In this document: positions 29,013-38,452 of the stretch, in pieces | Position numbering within the stretch: the first letter of the stretch is position 1 | How the letters are laid out: each line of letters opens with the position of its first letter | From: Bifidobacterium callimiconis | GTDB taxonomy: Bacteria; Actinomycetota; Actinomycetes; Actinomycetales; Bifidobacteriaceae | Direction: 5' to 3' | Assembly: GCF_003952005.1 (NCBI RefSeq) | Contig: NZ_QXGJ01000011.1 | Coordinates: 24,971 to 88,970 of the forward strand | Length of the DNA stretch: 64,000 bases | Program-made: the position numbers and the translations under genes | Notes under the pieces: model-generated | The model's input: only the letters and a program-made list of their open reading frames with translations | What the model was told of the DNA's origin: nothing | Database searches by the model: none

Positions 29013-29216
29013 TGCTCTTGTATCCCCTTGTATGTCGATGATCATATCCCTGCGATCGCTGTCACGATCGCTCATGCGATTGCGAATCACCTATTGTCGT
29101 TATTCCGCAACGCCTCTGCAAACGATTACAATCTAGCGATTCGGACAACCTACCACACCGTCTTCGATATCGCCGTTGGCTATAAGCGTCTATCAGCGCC
29201 ATACGGCAGAGAGCTT

Positions 29217-29310
29217 GCGAAAAATCGCAGAACTGCAATATAGGGGTTTCCGGCCGTTGGAATTTCAACGGCGTGCGAACCGTATATTGCAGTTCTGCGA
29301 TTTTTCTCGC
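29217..29310. repeat. Inverted repeat with 26-bp arms around TTGGAATTTCAAC
   Basis: GCGAAAAATCGCAGAACTGC and following bases (29217-29242) pair with 29283-29310. The centre CCGTTGGAATTTCAACGG resembles the centre of the family D elements although the arms are unrelated. It lies in the 755-bp gap 29013-29767 upstream of the alpha-glucosidase gene. I see no gene in that gap. Confidence 0.75.
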
Positions 29311-29398
29311 AGGCAATGGCCCCTTCTCACCTCGCATGGCCATCTTTGGTGATGTTATGACGGTAAATGGTAAGGAATGTTCGGTTTCTCTTCCCCCG

Positions 29399-29479
29399 GC
29401 GGTTCACAAATCGAAGATACCGGGCGCATCGGCCCACATTGCAAGGGGCCACATGGGATATCTTCGATTTGTGAACCGC
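29399..29479. repeat. Inverted repeat with 21-bp arms
   Basis: GCGGTTCACAAATCGAAGAT (29399-29418, plus two bases) pairs with 29459-29479. The loop holds GGCCCACATTGCAAGGGGCC, which forms its own small stem. It is 90 bp after the previous inverted repeat, in the same gap. Confidence 0.7.
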
Positions 29480-29767
29480 TGCGAGCGGAGCCCCCGGCAC
29501 GGACCCCACGACCATCACTCAACATCGAACATCTTTGACGCAAAACCTCGCATCCCGCGAAAATCCAGTCGTCCAGGACTCCCGTCGCCATCCGCAACAC
29601 GCCGAGGTGTACGAATGTACACCACAGTCGGTCGGATGAGATAGTATTAGAACGTTCAAATTCAGACTTCATGAGACACCTTCGGCACCGACACCCAGCC
29701 ATCGGCCATCGACGACCATATATGGCGAACGTCGGAACACGGAACCATCCCACGGAAAGGACGATCA

Positions 29768-31546
29768 ATGACGGCGAACAACCTCCACGACGACTGGTGG
29801 AAGCAGGCGGTGGTCTATCAGGTCTATCCGCGCAGCTTCAAGGACATGAACGGCGATGGCCTAGGCGACATCAAAGGCGTGACCGATCGCATCGACTATC
29901 TCAAGGAACTCGGCGTGGATGCGATCTGGCTAAGCCCGTTCTACCCCTCCGAACTGCACGACGGCGGCTACGACGTCATGGACTATCGCAACGTCGACCC
30001 GCGCCTCGGCAGCATGGACGACTTCGACGAGATGGTGGCCCGCGCGCACGAGGCCGGCATCAAGATCGTGGTGGACATCGTGCCGAACCACAGCGCCGAC
30101 AAGCACGTCTGGTTCCAGGCGGCCCTCGCCGCCGCCCCCGGCAGCCCCGAACGCGACCGCTACATCTTCCGTGACGGCCGTGGCGAACACGGCGAACTGC
30201 CGCCGAACGACTGGCAGTCGATCTTCGGCGGGCCGGCATGGGAGCGCGTGGCCGACGGCCAGTGGTACCTGCATCTGTTCGCCAAGCAGCAGCCCGACTT
30301 CAACTGGAAGAACCCCGAGGTGCACGAGGAGTTCCTCAAGACGCTGCGTTTCTGGTCCGATCATGGCACCGACGGCTTCCGCGTGGATGTGGCGCACGGT
30401 CTGGCCAAGGACCTCGAATCCAAGCCGCTCGAGGAGCTCGGCAAGTGGTCCACGCTCTACCAGTTCAACCCGAACGGCGACAACCCGCTCTTCGATCGCG
30501 CCGAGGTGCACGACATCTACCGCGAATGGCGCAAGGTGTTCAACGAGTACGATCCGCCGCGCTTCGCCGTGGCCGAGGCCTGGATCTCGCCCGAACATCA
30601 GGCCCTGTACGCCAGCCCCGACGAGCTCGGCCAGATCTTCAACTTCGAGTTCGCCAAGGCCGACTGGCGCCAGTCCGACATGCGCGCCGCCATCGAGGAT
30701 GGCATGGCTGCTGCCGAACGCTCCGGCTCCACCACCACGTGGGTGATGAACAATCACGATGTGCCGCGCTCGGCCAGCCGCTACGCGCTGCCGCAGGTGA
30801 AGACGTTCCAATACCATCAGATGGCTGAGGCATGGCTGCTGCGCAACGGCGAGTTCGTGGAGGAGGATCGCGCCGCCGGTACCCGTCGCGCCCGTGCCGC
30901 CGCGCTCATGGAGCTTGGCCTGCCCGGTTCCGCCTACATCTATCAGGGTGAGGAGCTCGGCCTGTTCGAAGTGGCCGACATCCCGTGGGACCGCCTGGAG
31001 GACCCGTACGCGTTCAACTCCGAGCGCGAGTTCAAGGTGAAGGGTCGCGACGGCTGCCGCGTGCCGCTGCCGTGGACCGCGTCCGACGAGCCGCAGCCCG
31101 CGGAGTGGAGCGAGAAGTTCGGTGACGGCACCACCGGCACGTTCGGATTCGCGCCGACGTCCGGCAAGCGCGCCGACGGCTCGCCGATCGCCGATCCTCA
31201 CCTGCCGCAGCCGTTGTGGTTCAAGGACTTCGCCGCCGATACGGAGGACGCCGATCCCGCGTCCATGCTCAATCTGTATCGTGCCGCGCTCGCCCTGCGC
31301 CAGCGTCTGCTCACCCCGACCGGCGACACGTCGATCACATGGCTGGATGATTTCGACACCGCCGAGGGCGGCACCGCGATCGCGTACAGTCGTCCGACCG
31401 CGGACAACCGCACGTTCGCCAGCGTGACGAACTTCGCCGACGAGCCGCTCGTCCTGCCTGCCGAGGCCGAGGTGCTGCTCGCGTCCGCCTCGCTCGACGA
31501 GGAGGGCCGCCTCCCGCAGGACGCCACCGCCTGGCTCGCGTTCTAA
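29768..31546 (+). CDS. GH13 alpha-glucosidase (AglA-like)
   Basis: 592 residues. Barrel motifs are YQVYPRSFKDMNGDGLGDIK, DIVPNHSADKHVWF, GFRVDVAHG (nucleophile Asp207), FAVAEAWIS (acid/base Glu270) and WVMNNHDVPR (Asp331). It closely resembles bifidobacterial alpha-glucosidases that cleave maltose, isomalto-oligosaccharides, sucrose or turanose. No signal peptide; cytoplasmic. With pulA and the other GH13 gene it fits intracellular alpha-glucan breakdown. The ATG follows GGAAAGGACGATCA. Confidence 0.9.
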   Translation: MTANNLHDDWWKQAVVYQVYPRSFKDMNGDGLGDIKGVTDRIDYLKELGVDAIWLSPFYPSELHDGGYDVMDYRNVDPRLGSMDDFDEMVARAHEAGIKIVVDIVPNHSADKHVWFQAALAAAPGSPERDRYIFRDGRGEHGELPPNDWQSIFGGPAWERVADGQWYLHLFAKQQPDFNWKNPEVHEEFLKTLRFWSDHGTDGFRVDVAHGLAKDLESKPLEELGKWSTLYQFNPNGDNPLFDRAEVHDIYREWRKVFNEYDPPRFAVAEAWISPEHQALYASPDELGQIFNFEFAKADWRQSDMRAAIEDGMAAAERSGSTTTWVMNNHDVPRSASRYALPQVKTFQYHQMAEAWLLRNGEFVEEDRAAGTRRARAAALMELGLPGSAYIYQGEELGLFEVADIPWDRLEDPYAFNSEREFKVKGRDGCRVPLPWTASDEPQPAEWSEKFGDGTTGTFGFAPTSGKRADGSPIADPHLPQPLWFKDFAADTEDADPASMLNLYRAALALRQRLLTPTGDTSITWLDDFDTAEGGTAIAYSRPTADNRTFASVTNFADEPLVLPAEAEVLLASASLDEEGRLPQDATAWLAF

Positions 31547-31574
31547 TCCGGCCTCCCATCCCTGTCCGTACGTA

Positions 31575-31785
31575 GAACGGTTCTGGGTATAACCGCATCA
31601 TGAGGACCCCAAAAACGGGCTCTAGATGTCCGGTTAGACCCAGAACCGTTCTTATATACCGGTTAGACCCAGATTTATTGGACCGGATATACCCAGAACC
31701 AGTCCAGATGGATTCGCCCCCGTCCGGTTATACCCAGAACTCTGTCCGGTTATACCCAGAACCCAGTCCGGTTATACCCAAAACC
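31575..31785. repeat. Iterated 17-bp repeat CCGGTTATACCCAGAAC
   Basis: Six forward copies (starting near 31630, 31659, 31683, 31724, 31746 and 31769) and one inverted copy (31575-31595) occur in about 210 bp. The inverted copy and the first forward copy can form a 21-bp stem. The array fills the start of the 447-bp gap before the large membrane protein gene. A low-complexity run of ACCACCAACC type follows at about 31818-31860. Confidence 0.75.
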
Positions 31786-31993
31786 AGAACCAGACCCATC
31801 CGTAAATCCCCGTTCCCGACCACCAACCACCGAACACCGACCACCAACCACCAACCACCGCGGTCATCCAGCGTCCACGCGGCACCCCCTCCCAACGAAT
31901 CCGCCGGCCAAACCGCCGACTAATCTGATACCGAACGGCCGCGCGACTACAGGCCCGCGCCCACACCACGAAGGATACGAACCGAGGGACACC

Positions 31994-34324
31994 ATGCCGC
32001 TGATCATCGCATTCGGTCTGCTCGCCATCGTGCACGTCGCGCTGCGGTTCGATCGTGAGCACCGCCGCCGCGCCCGTCTGCGCGGCAGGAAAGGCACCCG
32101 CCAATTCATCGACGAACTGAAATCGGCCGGGGTCTCCGATCGAGACATATACCTCGCCAACGCAGCGGATTCCGTACCCGAGCTGATCATGCTTCTGGGT
32201 TGGCTGTCACTCCCGCTGATCCCCATCCTCGGCACCGCAGTCTGGCTTGCCGTCGATCCCGTATCCGCACCGGCGCGATGGCTATGGGCCACGGTCGACG
32301 CAATCATCATCGGTACGGCCCTACCCGGCTACGGCCATCATCAGACACAGGTCGAACGTCAACAGGCCGGTCTGCCCGAACTGGAACAGCGCACGCGCGG
32401 CGAGACCATCGCGTTCTGGATATCCTGCCTGGTCACGACCGCCATACTGACCGTCACCCTGGCATTCGGCTACGCTCCCGAAAACCTGCGCCTCACCATG
32501 ACGCCGCCGGAAGCGCTCATCCGCGCCGGCATATTCCTCGCCGGTTTATGGACGGCCTACGGCGCAAGCCGGCTCGGCGCCCGCATCGCGGCCATGTTCT
32601 CCTCGCCGCGGTTCGAACTGTACGCCGACAACACCACGCTGTTGTATCTGCGATCGTTCAACGACGACAACATCGGCATGTACTCCCCCATGGCCGATCA
32701 GAACTGCGACACGATCCTGCGCACGCTGCTCTGGCCGCGCATCTCATTTGAGGAGCAGCTGTCCCTCGCCCAGACGGGCGGCGGCCACGGCACGCTCATC
32801 ACCATCGGCCGCCCCGGCGAACGACTGCCCCGCGCCGGCGCGCAACGCTCCTACTACGATCAGGACAACTGGCGTGAAGGCGTTCGCCTGACCGCGTTCC
32901 GCTCCCGAGGCGTCATCCTCACGCTGGGCGCCACGGTGTCGTTGAAGTGGGAGATCGAACATCTCAAACGATGGCGGCTGCTGCCCAAATGCCTGTTCAT
33001 CATCCCGCCCTGCAAGGATCGCGATCTGCCGCATCGTCTCGATCTGGCGTTCGACGCGCTCGACATCAGTCCGGCGGAACGGGCGAAGGCCGCCAAACTT
33101 CCGATCCGCTATCTGGCGGCGTTCCGCGTCAGAACGGACGGCACCCTGCAGTGGATGTTCTCCAAAAGCCGCGACTGGCGGACATATTTTGTCATCACGA
33201 GCGGCGCCAGCATGGAAGAGACCGTCGACGACGACGCCATGCCGAACATGCCGGTCAGACCGAACATGTCAGACAGACCGAACATGCCCGGCAAGCCCGG
33301 CTCTCCAGACGGCTCCGATCTGATCGACCCGACCGATCTCACATTCGACGTCGAATCGGCGGTCAACGATCTCAAAACGCAGTTCAGCCCCACACAATGG
33401 CGTCGAAAAATCCTCGCGCCGGCATCCGTGCTCAAGGCCATTTCCGATTCCACAACCGCTGCCATGGCACTGAAAGCCGGCAACCGAACGGCGGCCGTGA
33501 CCGCATACGGCAGACTCATCGCACAGCTGCAGACCACCGGCGACACCGACCCGGATGCGCTCGCCTACCTGCTCTGGCAACGGTTCCAGGCCACCGACAA
33601 CGGCCGGTTCATCGACGGCGACGATTTCACCGCACTGGTTCGCACACTGGACGGAATACTGCAGTCGCAGACGATCAAATGCCTATGGATCACCGCCAAC
33701 GCCAACATGCCCACGGCCATGGCGATCTACACGCTGTGGGGTTCCATGGCCGAGTTCTTCCACCGTACGCAGGCCAGGGACTGGGAGATCGACGCCCGGC
33801 GCACCCAGCTTCAGGCCGCCCATCGCATGGAGGACTGGCGGCTCGTCGGGGAGACGGAACTTCATCTGGCCGATCTCGCCGACGACAACGACTATCGACG
33901 GATGTATTCCGAGGCCGCGGTGGCACTCGACGCCGCGCGACGGGTCGGCGACATTCGCATGGAGGGCATGGCCCGCAGCCGGGTCGCCCACGCCATGGCG
34001 CATTTCGGAGCCGACAGCAGGCACGGCGATCAGTGGCCGAACGAGTTCTCCCATGCCGTTGACCAGCTGATGTCGTCCGGCGAGGCCACGGCCGCACTCG
34101 ACGCCGTCGAGCAGTTCATCCGCGACGCATGGGATACGCACGACCTCGATACCGCATTGGAGGCGGTACGACTCGGTCTGCGTGTGGCGCCGGAGTCCGA
34201 GTCCGCGCGCCGCCAGCGGTTCCGCGAATACGAGCAGTGGTTGCTCGGCAAGATCAACGAGAGGCAGCCGGCACAGCCGAATTCACCGAATTCAGCGGAT
34301 GCACCGAGTTCACCGGGTCGATGA
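31994..34324 (+). CDS. Large membrane protein of unknown function
   Basis: 776 residues. The N-terminal third has hydrophobic segments at about 1-16, 62-88, 93-112, 137-158 and 172-190. A soluble part follows with LYLRSFNDDN, GTLITIGRPGERLPRAGAQR-SYY and a GVILTLG..SLKWEIEHL stretch, a pattern I have seen in unannotated bacterial membrane proteins. The C-terminal 400 residues are alpha-helical and TPR-like in character (AVTAYGRLIAQL, TALDAVEQFIRDAWDTHDLD). A repeat NMP(V/G)..RPNM lies near 417-435. I assign no function. Its 3' end overlaps hemC by 71 bp, tail to tail. Confidence 0.75.
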   Translation: MPLIIAFGLLAIVHVALRFDREHRRRARLRGRKGTRQFIDELKSAGVSDRDIYLANAADSVPELIMLLGWLSLPLIPILGTAVWLAVDPVSAPARWLWATVDAIIIGTALPGYGHHQTQVERQQAGLPELEQRTRGETIAFWISCLVTTAILTVTLAFGYAPENLRLTMTPPEALIRAGIFLAGLWTAYGASRLGARIAAMFSSPRFELYADNTTLLYLRSFNDDNIGMYSPMADQNCDTILRTLLWPRISFEEQLSLAQTGGGHGTLITIGRPGERLPRAGAQRSYYDQDNWREGVRLTAFRSRGVILTLGATVSLKWEIEHLKRWRLLPKCLFIIPPCKDRDLPHRLDLAFDALDISPAERAKAAKLPIRYLAAFRVRTDGTLQWMFSKSRDWRTYFVITSGASMEETVDDDAMPNMPVRPNMSDRPNMPGKPGSPDGSDLIDPTDLTFDVESAVNDLKTQFSPTQWRRKILAPASVLKAISDSTTAAMALKAGNRTAAVTAYGRLIAQLQTTGDTDPDALAYLLWQRFQATDNGRFIDGDDFTALVRTLDGILQSQTIKCLWITANANMPTAMAIYTLWGSMAEFFHRTQARDWEIDARRTQLQAAHRMEDWRLVGETELHLADLADDNDYRRMYSEAAVALDAARRVGDIRMEGMARSRVAHAMAHFGADSRHGDQWPNEFSHAVDQLMSSGEATAALDAVEQFIRDAWDTHDLDTALEAVRLGLRVAPESESARRQRFREYEQWLLGKINERQPAQPNSPNSADAPSSPGR

Positions 34325-35252
34325 GCGGCAGCACGCCCTGATCGATGAGCGCCGACGCGGCCGACGCACCCACGTGGTCGTCGATCGTACCGGTCTCGTT
34401 GCACGTGAACAGATGAGTGCCGTCCGGCGATGCGACCAGACCATGGAAGACCAGACCATCCTCATCATCCGTCTGTGCGAACGCGCCGATCGGGAACGTG
34501 CAACTGCCGCCCAGCGCGGTCATGAATTCTCGTTCGGTCAGTACGGCATCACGCGTGGCCGGATCGTCGAACGCCGCCAACAGTTCCAGCGTCTGCATAT
34601 CATCGGCACGGCATTCCACCACCATCGCGCCCTGTCCGGCGGCCGGCAGCAGCACGCCACGCAGGGACACCCGATACAGTCCACCGAGTTCCGGATGACC
34701 GTCGCCCGTCTCCGGATACAGTCGGTTCAATCCCGCCTCGGCCAGGATCACGCCGTCGAGTCGTTCGGTTTCGATCTTGCGCAGACGACTGTCGATGTTG
34801 CCACGAATCGGCACGATCTCCAGATCGGGCCGCCGATGCAGCAGCTGTGCCTGCCGTCGCAGACTGTTCGTACCGATGCGCGCCCCCTGCGGCAGATCAT
34901 CAAGATCAGCGTACGGGCGCGGAGAAATCAGACAGTCGAACGGCGAATCACGTTTGGGAAAGCATCCCAGCACAAGCCCGTCGGGCAGCACCGGCTGCAC
35001 GTCCTTGAGACTGTGCGCGGCGAAGTCGATCGTGCCGTCGAGCAGTTCGCGTTCGATCTCCTTAACGAACACGCCTTTGCCACCGATGGTCTGCAGACTG
35101 GAATGGAGATCGCGATCGCCCTGCGTGACGATCGGCCGCGGCGTGATCGTGACGTTCGGGAACCGTTCCCGCAGCGCATTGCAGATCAGTTCCGTCTGCC
35201 GTAGCGCCAACCGACTCTTGCGCGTACCGATGCGGAATTCGCGTCCCATCAC
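34254..35252 (-). CDS. hemC: Hydroxymethylbilane synthase (porphobilinogen deaminase)
   Basis: 332 residues. Family motifs: RIGTRKSRLALRQTE, HSLKDVQPVLP (catalytic Asp84), GTNSLRRQAQL, GNIDSRLRKI, LPAAGQGAM and the cofactor-binding Cys251 in GGSCTFPIGAFA. It joins four porphobilinogens into hydroxymethylbilane, here presumably for siroheme. The GTG at 35252 and the ATG at 35249 are both possible starts. The C terminus (NSVHPLNSVNSAVPAASR) is unusual and overlaps the neighbouring convergent gene. A CATARC-N7-TATARS motif lies about 110 bp upstream. Confidence 0.95.
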   Translation of the reverse strand: MMGREFRIGTRKSRLALRQTELICNALRERFPNVTITPRPIVTQGDRDLHSSLQTIGGKGVFVKEIERELLDGTIDFAAHSLKDVQPVLPDGLVLGCFPKRDSPFDCLISPRPYADLDDLPQGARIGTNSLRRQAQLLHRRPDLEIVPIRGNIDSRLRKIETERLDGVILAEAGLNRLYPETGDGHPELGGLYRVSLRGVLLPAAGQGAMVVECRADDMQTLELLAAFDDPATRDAVLTEREFMTALGGSCTFPIGAFAQTDDEDGLVFHGLVASPDGTHLFTCNETGTIDDHVGASAASALIDQGVLPLIDPVNSVHPLNSVNSAVPAASR

Positions 35253-35361
35253 TCGCCAGTCACTCCCCCGTTTCCGGCCGTGCGCGATTACCCGACGCGC
35301 CGGCGATCCGTCACATGCCGACAGCCCACTGTAGCAGTCGCGAATCGGGAAATTGCCGCCC

Positions 35362-35386
35362 GGCTATATGAAGAAGTTATGGGATC
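35362..35386 (-). promoter_or_regulatory. Shared promoter motif upstream of hemC
   Basis: On the minus strand: CCATAAC-N7-ATATAGCC, that is CATAAC, seven bases, TATAGC. The same CATARC-N7-TATARS arrangement occurs upstream of hemB, islA and tauF. TATAGC may be the -10 element. There is no good -35 box, which suggests an activator-dependent promoter. Confidence 0.6.
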
Positions 35387-35445
35387 CGCACGTCACGGCA
35401 CACGCGATGCGCGGCACGAGGCATTCCCCGCACCGCATGCGTACG

Positions 35446-36495
35446 TCATCCGACCACGTCGTCGGTGTTGCGCGGCATCAGACTGACGGGCGCGGTCTCG
35501 TGCGCACCGTCGCCCAGCGGCTTCCCGGCGATCAGCCGCAGCGCCTTGCGCGCCGCGTCCGCACCCATCGTCTGCGGATCCTGACGGATCGTGGTCAGGC
35601 CGAGCACGTCCGCGTAGGTGCTGTCGTCGAATCCGATGATCGAGTAGTCGCGCGGCGTACGTTTGCCGTATCGTTCGAGTCTCAGCATGAGCGGAATGGC
35701 GATCACGTCGGCCTGGCAGCAGATCGCGTCGGGGAACGTGTCGAGCGCCAGCAGACGCGACAGGATCGTAGACAGCGCCTGAGGCGACGAGATGGCGGCG
35801 AGCGCCGACTGATCGCGCGGCACGGCAATCACGTGCCAGTCGAGGTCGATGCCGTTCGCCTGCGCCGTTTCGCATGCGCGGCGGAATCCCTGTTCGCGTT
35901 TGTCGATGCTGGAGCTGAGCGTGGGCACGGCCTCCGCGCACACGTAGGCGAGATGCCGATGGCCGAGTTTGATGAGATGCTGCGCGGCCATGAGCATGCC
36001 CTGCTCGTCGTCGATGGACACCGAGGCGTCGAATCCGTCGATGTCCGGCGTATTGATGCCGATGATCGGCACCTGCGCGCGTTTGAGCTGTTCCACCTCG
36101 TGCGGGTCGATGGCGAACGACGCGACGAACACGGCGTCCACGTTACGCCGGATCGGCAGCGTCTCGAAGAACCGCTGGCGTATGCGTGCGGTGTCGATGT
36201 TCGGGAAGAGCGCGATGTCGTAGCCGGCCGGGTGCAGCACGGATTCGAGTCCGGCGAGCGCGGCGGCGTTGAACCAGCTGGTGATGCTGTCGTTCATGAG
36301 CAGCGCCACGCGGTTGGTGCGGCCGGATTTGAGCGTGGCCGCGGATCGGGAGATGTTGAAGTCGAGTTCGTCGGCCACGCGCATCACCTTGGCGCGCGTG
36401 CGTTCGCTCACCATGTCCGGTCTGGTGAACGCGCGCGACACCGTTGAGATGGATACCCCCGCCTTGGCCGCCACATCCTGAATGGTCGCCTGCAT
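35446..36495 (-). CDS. LacI-family transcriptional regulator
   Basis: 349 residues. Helix-turn-helix TIQDVAAKAGVSISTVSRAF at the N terminus and a sensor domain (about 60-345; VALLMNDSITSWFNAAALAG, YSIIGFDDSTYADVLGLTTI). The start at 36495 has GAGGAACG upstream. It sits between hemC and sirC-cobA, both on the same strand, but without an adjacent sugar gene. It may regulate distant sugar genes, or it could be the regulator of the siroheme/sulfonate genes; the sequence does not decide. Confidence 0.9.
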   Translation of the reverse strand: MQATIQDVAAKAGVSISTVSRAFTRPDMVSERTRAKVMRVADELDFNISRSAATLKSGRTNRVALLMNDSITSWFNAAALAGLESVLHPAGYDIALFPNIDTARIRQRFFETLPIRRNVDAVFVASFAIDPHEVEQLKRAQVPIIGINTPDIDGFDASVSIDDEQGMLMAAQHLIKLGHRHLAYVCAEAVPTLSSSIDKREQGFRRACETAQANGIDLDWHVIAVPRDQSALAAISSPQALSTILSRLLALDTFPDAICCQADVIAIPLMLRLERYGKRTPRDYSIIGFDDSTYADVLGLTTIRQDPQTMGADAARKALRLIAGKPLGDGAHETAPVSLMPRNTDDVVG

Positions 36496-36591
36496 CGTTC
36501 CTCGCTTCCTCGACGCCGAGTCGCCTGAACTTCCCGACCATTCTAAGTGTCCCGCCCCGACAGTCCGTCACGCTCCCCGCCTTCATTCCTC

Positions 36592-36738
36592 CGGCTCCCC
36601 TCTCCGAGGCTGAGTCCGTGAAGTAAACGCCGGAGGCGTTTATAGGACTCAGGCGAGCCGACAGGCGAGCCAGACATTCGCGGCCAAAGGCCGTCCATCC
36701 TTGCAGGACGAGCTGTCGGCGCAGCCGACTGAGGGGAG
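36592..36738. repeat. Composite structured element, copy 2
   Basis: Nearly identical to 12299-12438: CTGAGTCC ... AAACGCC-GGA-GGCGTTT ... GGACTCAG, then GGCGAGCCGACAGGCGAGCC, CGGCC-AAA-GGCCG, CTTGCAGGACGAGCTG and GTCGGCGCAGCCGAC. It is flanked by CTCCCCTC and GAGGGGAG, as a family B unit would be. It lies between the LacI gene and sirC. Confidence 0.85.
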
Positions 36739-36770
36739 TCAACCCGCTACGGGAGCCAACCCCCAAATCC

Positions 36771-37346
36771 CTACCGCGAACCGGAAGAAAGCCATCGCGC
36801 GATTCGTTCCTTCATCCTCCGCGCCCGCGACGGGTCCCTTCCGTATGTGGAGACCGTGATCATCAGCCCGTCCTGTTCCGTCACGGCCACGTTCCCGAAG
36901 TTCGATTGCGCAGGATCGGCCGCGTTGTTGACCAATGGCACGCCCGCGGCCTTGGCGTCACGCACCGCTCGCGCGTTCGCCTCGGGATCGTCCGTGCACG
37001 CGATCACGATGAACGCACCGGCAAGACCAGTGTCGTCCCCAACGTCGTCTCCAGCGACGCCACCCTCATCGCCCCTGTGCGAGTTATCCCCAGACTTGTA
37101 TGGCTTATCCACCCAGGTCACACGTCCCCGCTTCGCTTCGCCGGCGATGCGCGGATCGAGCGTCGGGCTGATCACGGTCACGCGCGCACCGGACCGCAGC
37201 AGCGAGGCGACCTTGCGAGCCGCCACGCGTCCGCCTCCCACCACCACGGCCAGGCGTCCGCGGATGTCGAGATTCACCGGATACGGTCGCGCCGCCACCT
37301 TCCCGCTCACATCCTCACCGTCGTCGCCCGTCGCGCCCACGGTCAT
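36771..37346 (-). CDS. sirC: Precorrin-2 dehydrogenase (SirC / CysG N-terminal type)
   Basis: 191 residues. The N-terminal NAD-binding fold is YPVNLDIRGRLAVVVGGGRVAA (glycines 37-39), followed by ARVTVISPTL, IVIACTDDPEANARAV, PLVNNAADPAQSNFGNVAV and the C-terminal GRDPSRARRMKERI. It oxidises precorrin-2 to sirohydrochlorin with NAD. An insertion of about 25 Gly/Asp-rich residues (about 104-128) is unusual. Its ATG overlaps the cobA stop in TGATG, so the two are translationally coupled. Chelation of iron is likely left to SirB at 60594. Confidence 0.92.
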   Translation of the reverse strand: MTVGATGDDGEDVSGKVAARPYPVNLDIRGRLAVVVGGGRVAARKVASLLRSGARVTVISPTLDPRIAGEAKRGRVTWVDKPYKSGDNSHRGDEGGVAGDDVGDDTGLAGAFIVIACTDDPEANARAVRDAKAAGVPLVNNAADPAQSNFGNVAVTEQDGLMITVSTYGRDPSRARRMKERIARWLSSGSR

Positions 37347-38194
37347 CACGGCTCCAGCAGCGACGCGACGCCGCCCACCACGATCAGCGCGGGGGCGCCG
37401 AGTCCGGCCTCGTCCACGGCGGCGCGGATGCCGGCAAGATCGGAGCGCACGGCCCGTTGCTGCTCGCGCGTGGCCCACTGGATCACGGCGATCGGCGTAT
37501 CGGCCGGCTTGCCGTTGGCGATCAGGTTGCCGGTGATGCGATCAAGCGACTCCATGCCCATGAGGAACACGAGTGTGCCTTCCATGTGCGCGATGTTGTC
37601 CCAGTCGAGTTCATGCCCCTCGCGCTTGCGATGGCCGGCGATCACGTGGAAGCTCGACGCGTAGTCGCGGTGCGTCACGGGAATGCCCACGGCCGCCGGC
37701 CCCGCGATCGCACTGGTGATGCCCGGCACGATCTCCACACGCACACCCCGGTCACGCAGATACTTCTGCTCCTCGCCGCCGCGACCGAACACGAACGGGT
37801 CGCCGGACTTGAGCCGCACCACGCGTTTGCCTTCAAGCGCGAGACGAGCGAGCATGTCGTTGATCTCGCGCTGCTTCACCGGGTGATGGTGCGCGGACTT
37901 GCCCACGTCGATACGCTCGGCATCGTCGCGCGCGAACTCGAGCAGTTCGGGGTTGACGAGCCGATCGTACACGATCACGTCGGCCTCCTCGATCCGCCGC
38001 TTGCCGCGCAGCGTCAGCAGTTCCGGATCGCCCGGCCCGGCGCCGACCAGCGACACCAGTCCCGTGCCATCGGCCGGATTGACGTCATCGGTCCGACTCG
38101 CGTCACCGACATTGCCGGCGTTATCGACGTTATTGACATTGCCTGCGTCATCGGCGTCACCGACGTTATCGAGCACCGTACCGTTGTCGCTCAT
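37346..38194 (-). CDS. cobA: Uroporphyrinogen-III C-methyltransferase
   Basis: 282 residues. Motifs are SLVGAGPGDPELLTLRG (about 48-63), RLKSGDPFVFGRGGEE, PGITSAIAGPAAVGIPVTHR and FLMGMESLDRI. It makes precorrin-2 from uroporphyrinogen III with two SAM. The first 43 residues are an Asp/Asn/Gly/Val low-complexity stretch (VGDADDAGNVNNVDNAG) not seen in typical CobA. A later start is possible, but the ATG at 38194 has an excellent GGAGGGGAG. No HemD domain is fused; hemD is separate at 39645. Confidence 0.95.
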   Translation of the reverse strand: MSDNGTVLDNVGDADDAGNVNNVDNAGNVGDASRTDDVNPADGTGLVSLVGAGPGDPELLTLRGKRRIEEADVIVYDRLVNPELLEFARDDAERIDVGKSAHHHPVKQREINDMLARLALEGKRVVRLKSGDPFVFGRGGEEQKYLRDRGVRVEIVPGITSAIAGPAAVGIPVTHRDYASSFHVIAGHRKREGHELDWDNIAHMEGTLVFLMGMESLDRITGNLIANGKPADTPIAVIQWATREQQRAVRSDLAGIRAAVDEAGLGAPALIVVGGVASLLEP

Positions 38195-38332
38195 GTGGCT
38201 CCCCTCCGCTCATCGCCGCGCACCCGCGCGAACACGGGCGCCTTTCGGTCACTCGTTCCAACATACCTGCCTGCTCAAGCCGTTCCGAACGCCGGCCGGG
38301 CGAGCATTCCTTGCAATCATTGGCCTCTATCA

Positions 38333-38356
38333 GCCGTCATAACAAACCGGTATAGG
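38333..38356 (+). promoter_or_regulatory. Shared promoter motif upstream of hemB
   Basis: GCCGTCATAAC-N7-GTATAGG: CATAAC at 38338-38343, seven bases, TATAGG at 38351-38356. With flanks, it agrees with the islA site over TCTATSAGSCSTCATAAC. It lies 97 bp before hemB, in the region divergent from cobA. Confidence 0.65.
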
Positions 38357-38452
38357 CGTTCCCGCCCCGTGCCCGACGGGCTTCAGCCGTACCGGTTACG
38401 CTGGGGAGTCGGAAAATCGTAGGTCGATATCATCGCAACCATTGGGGGATTC

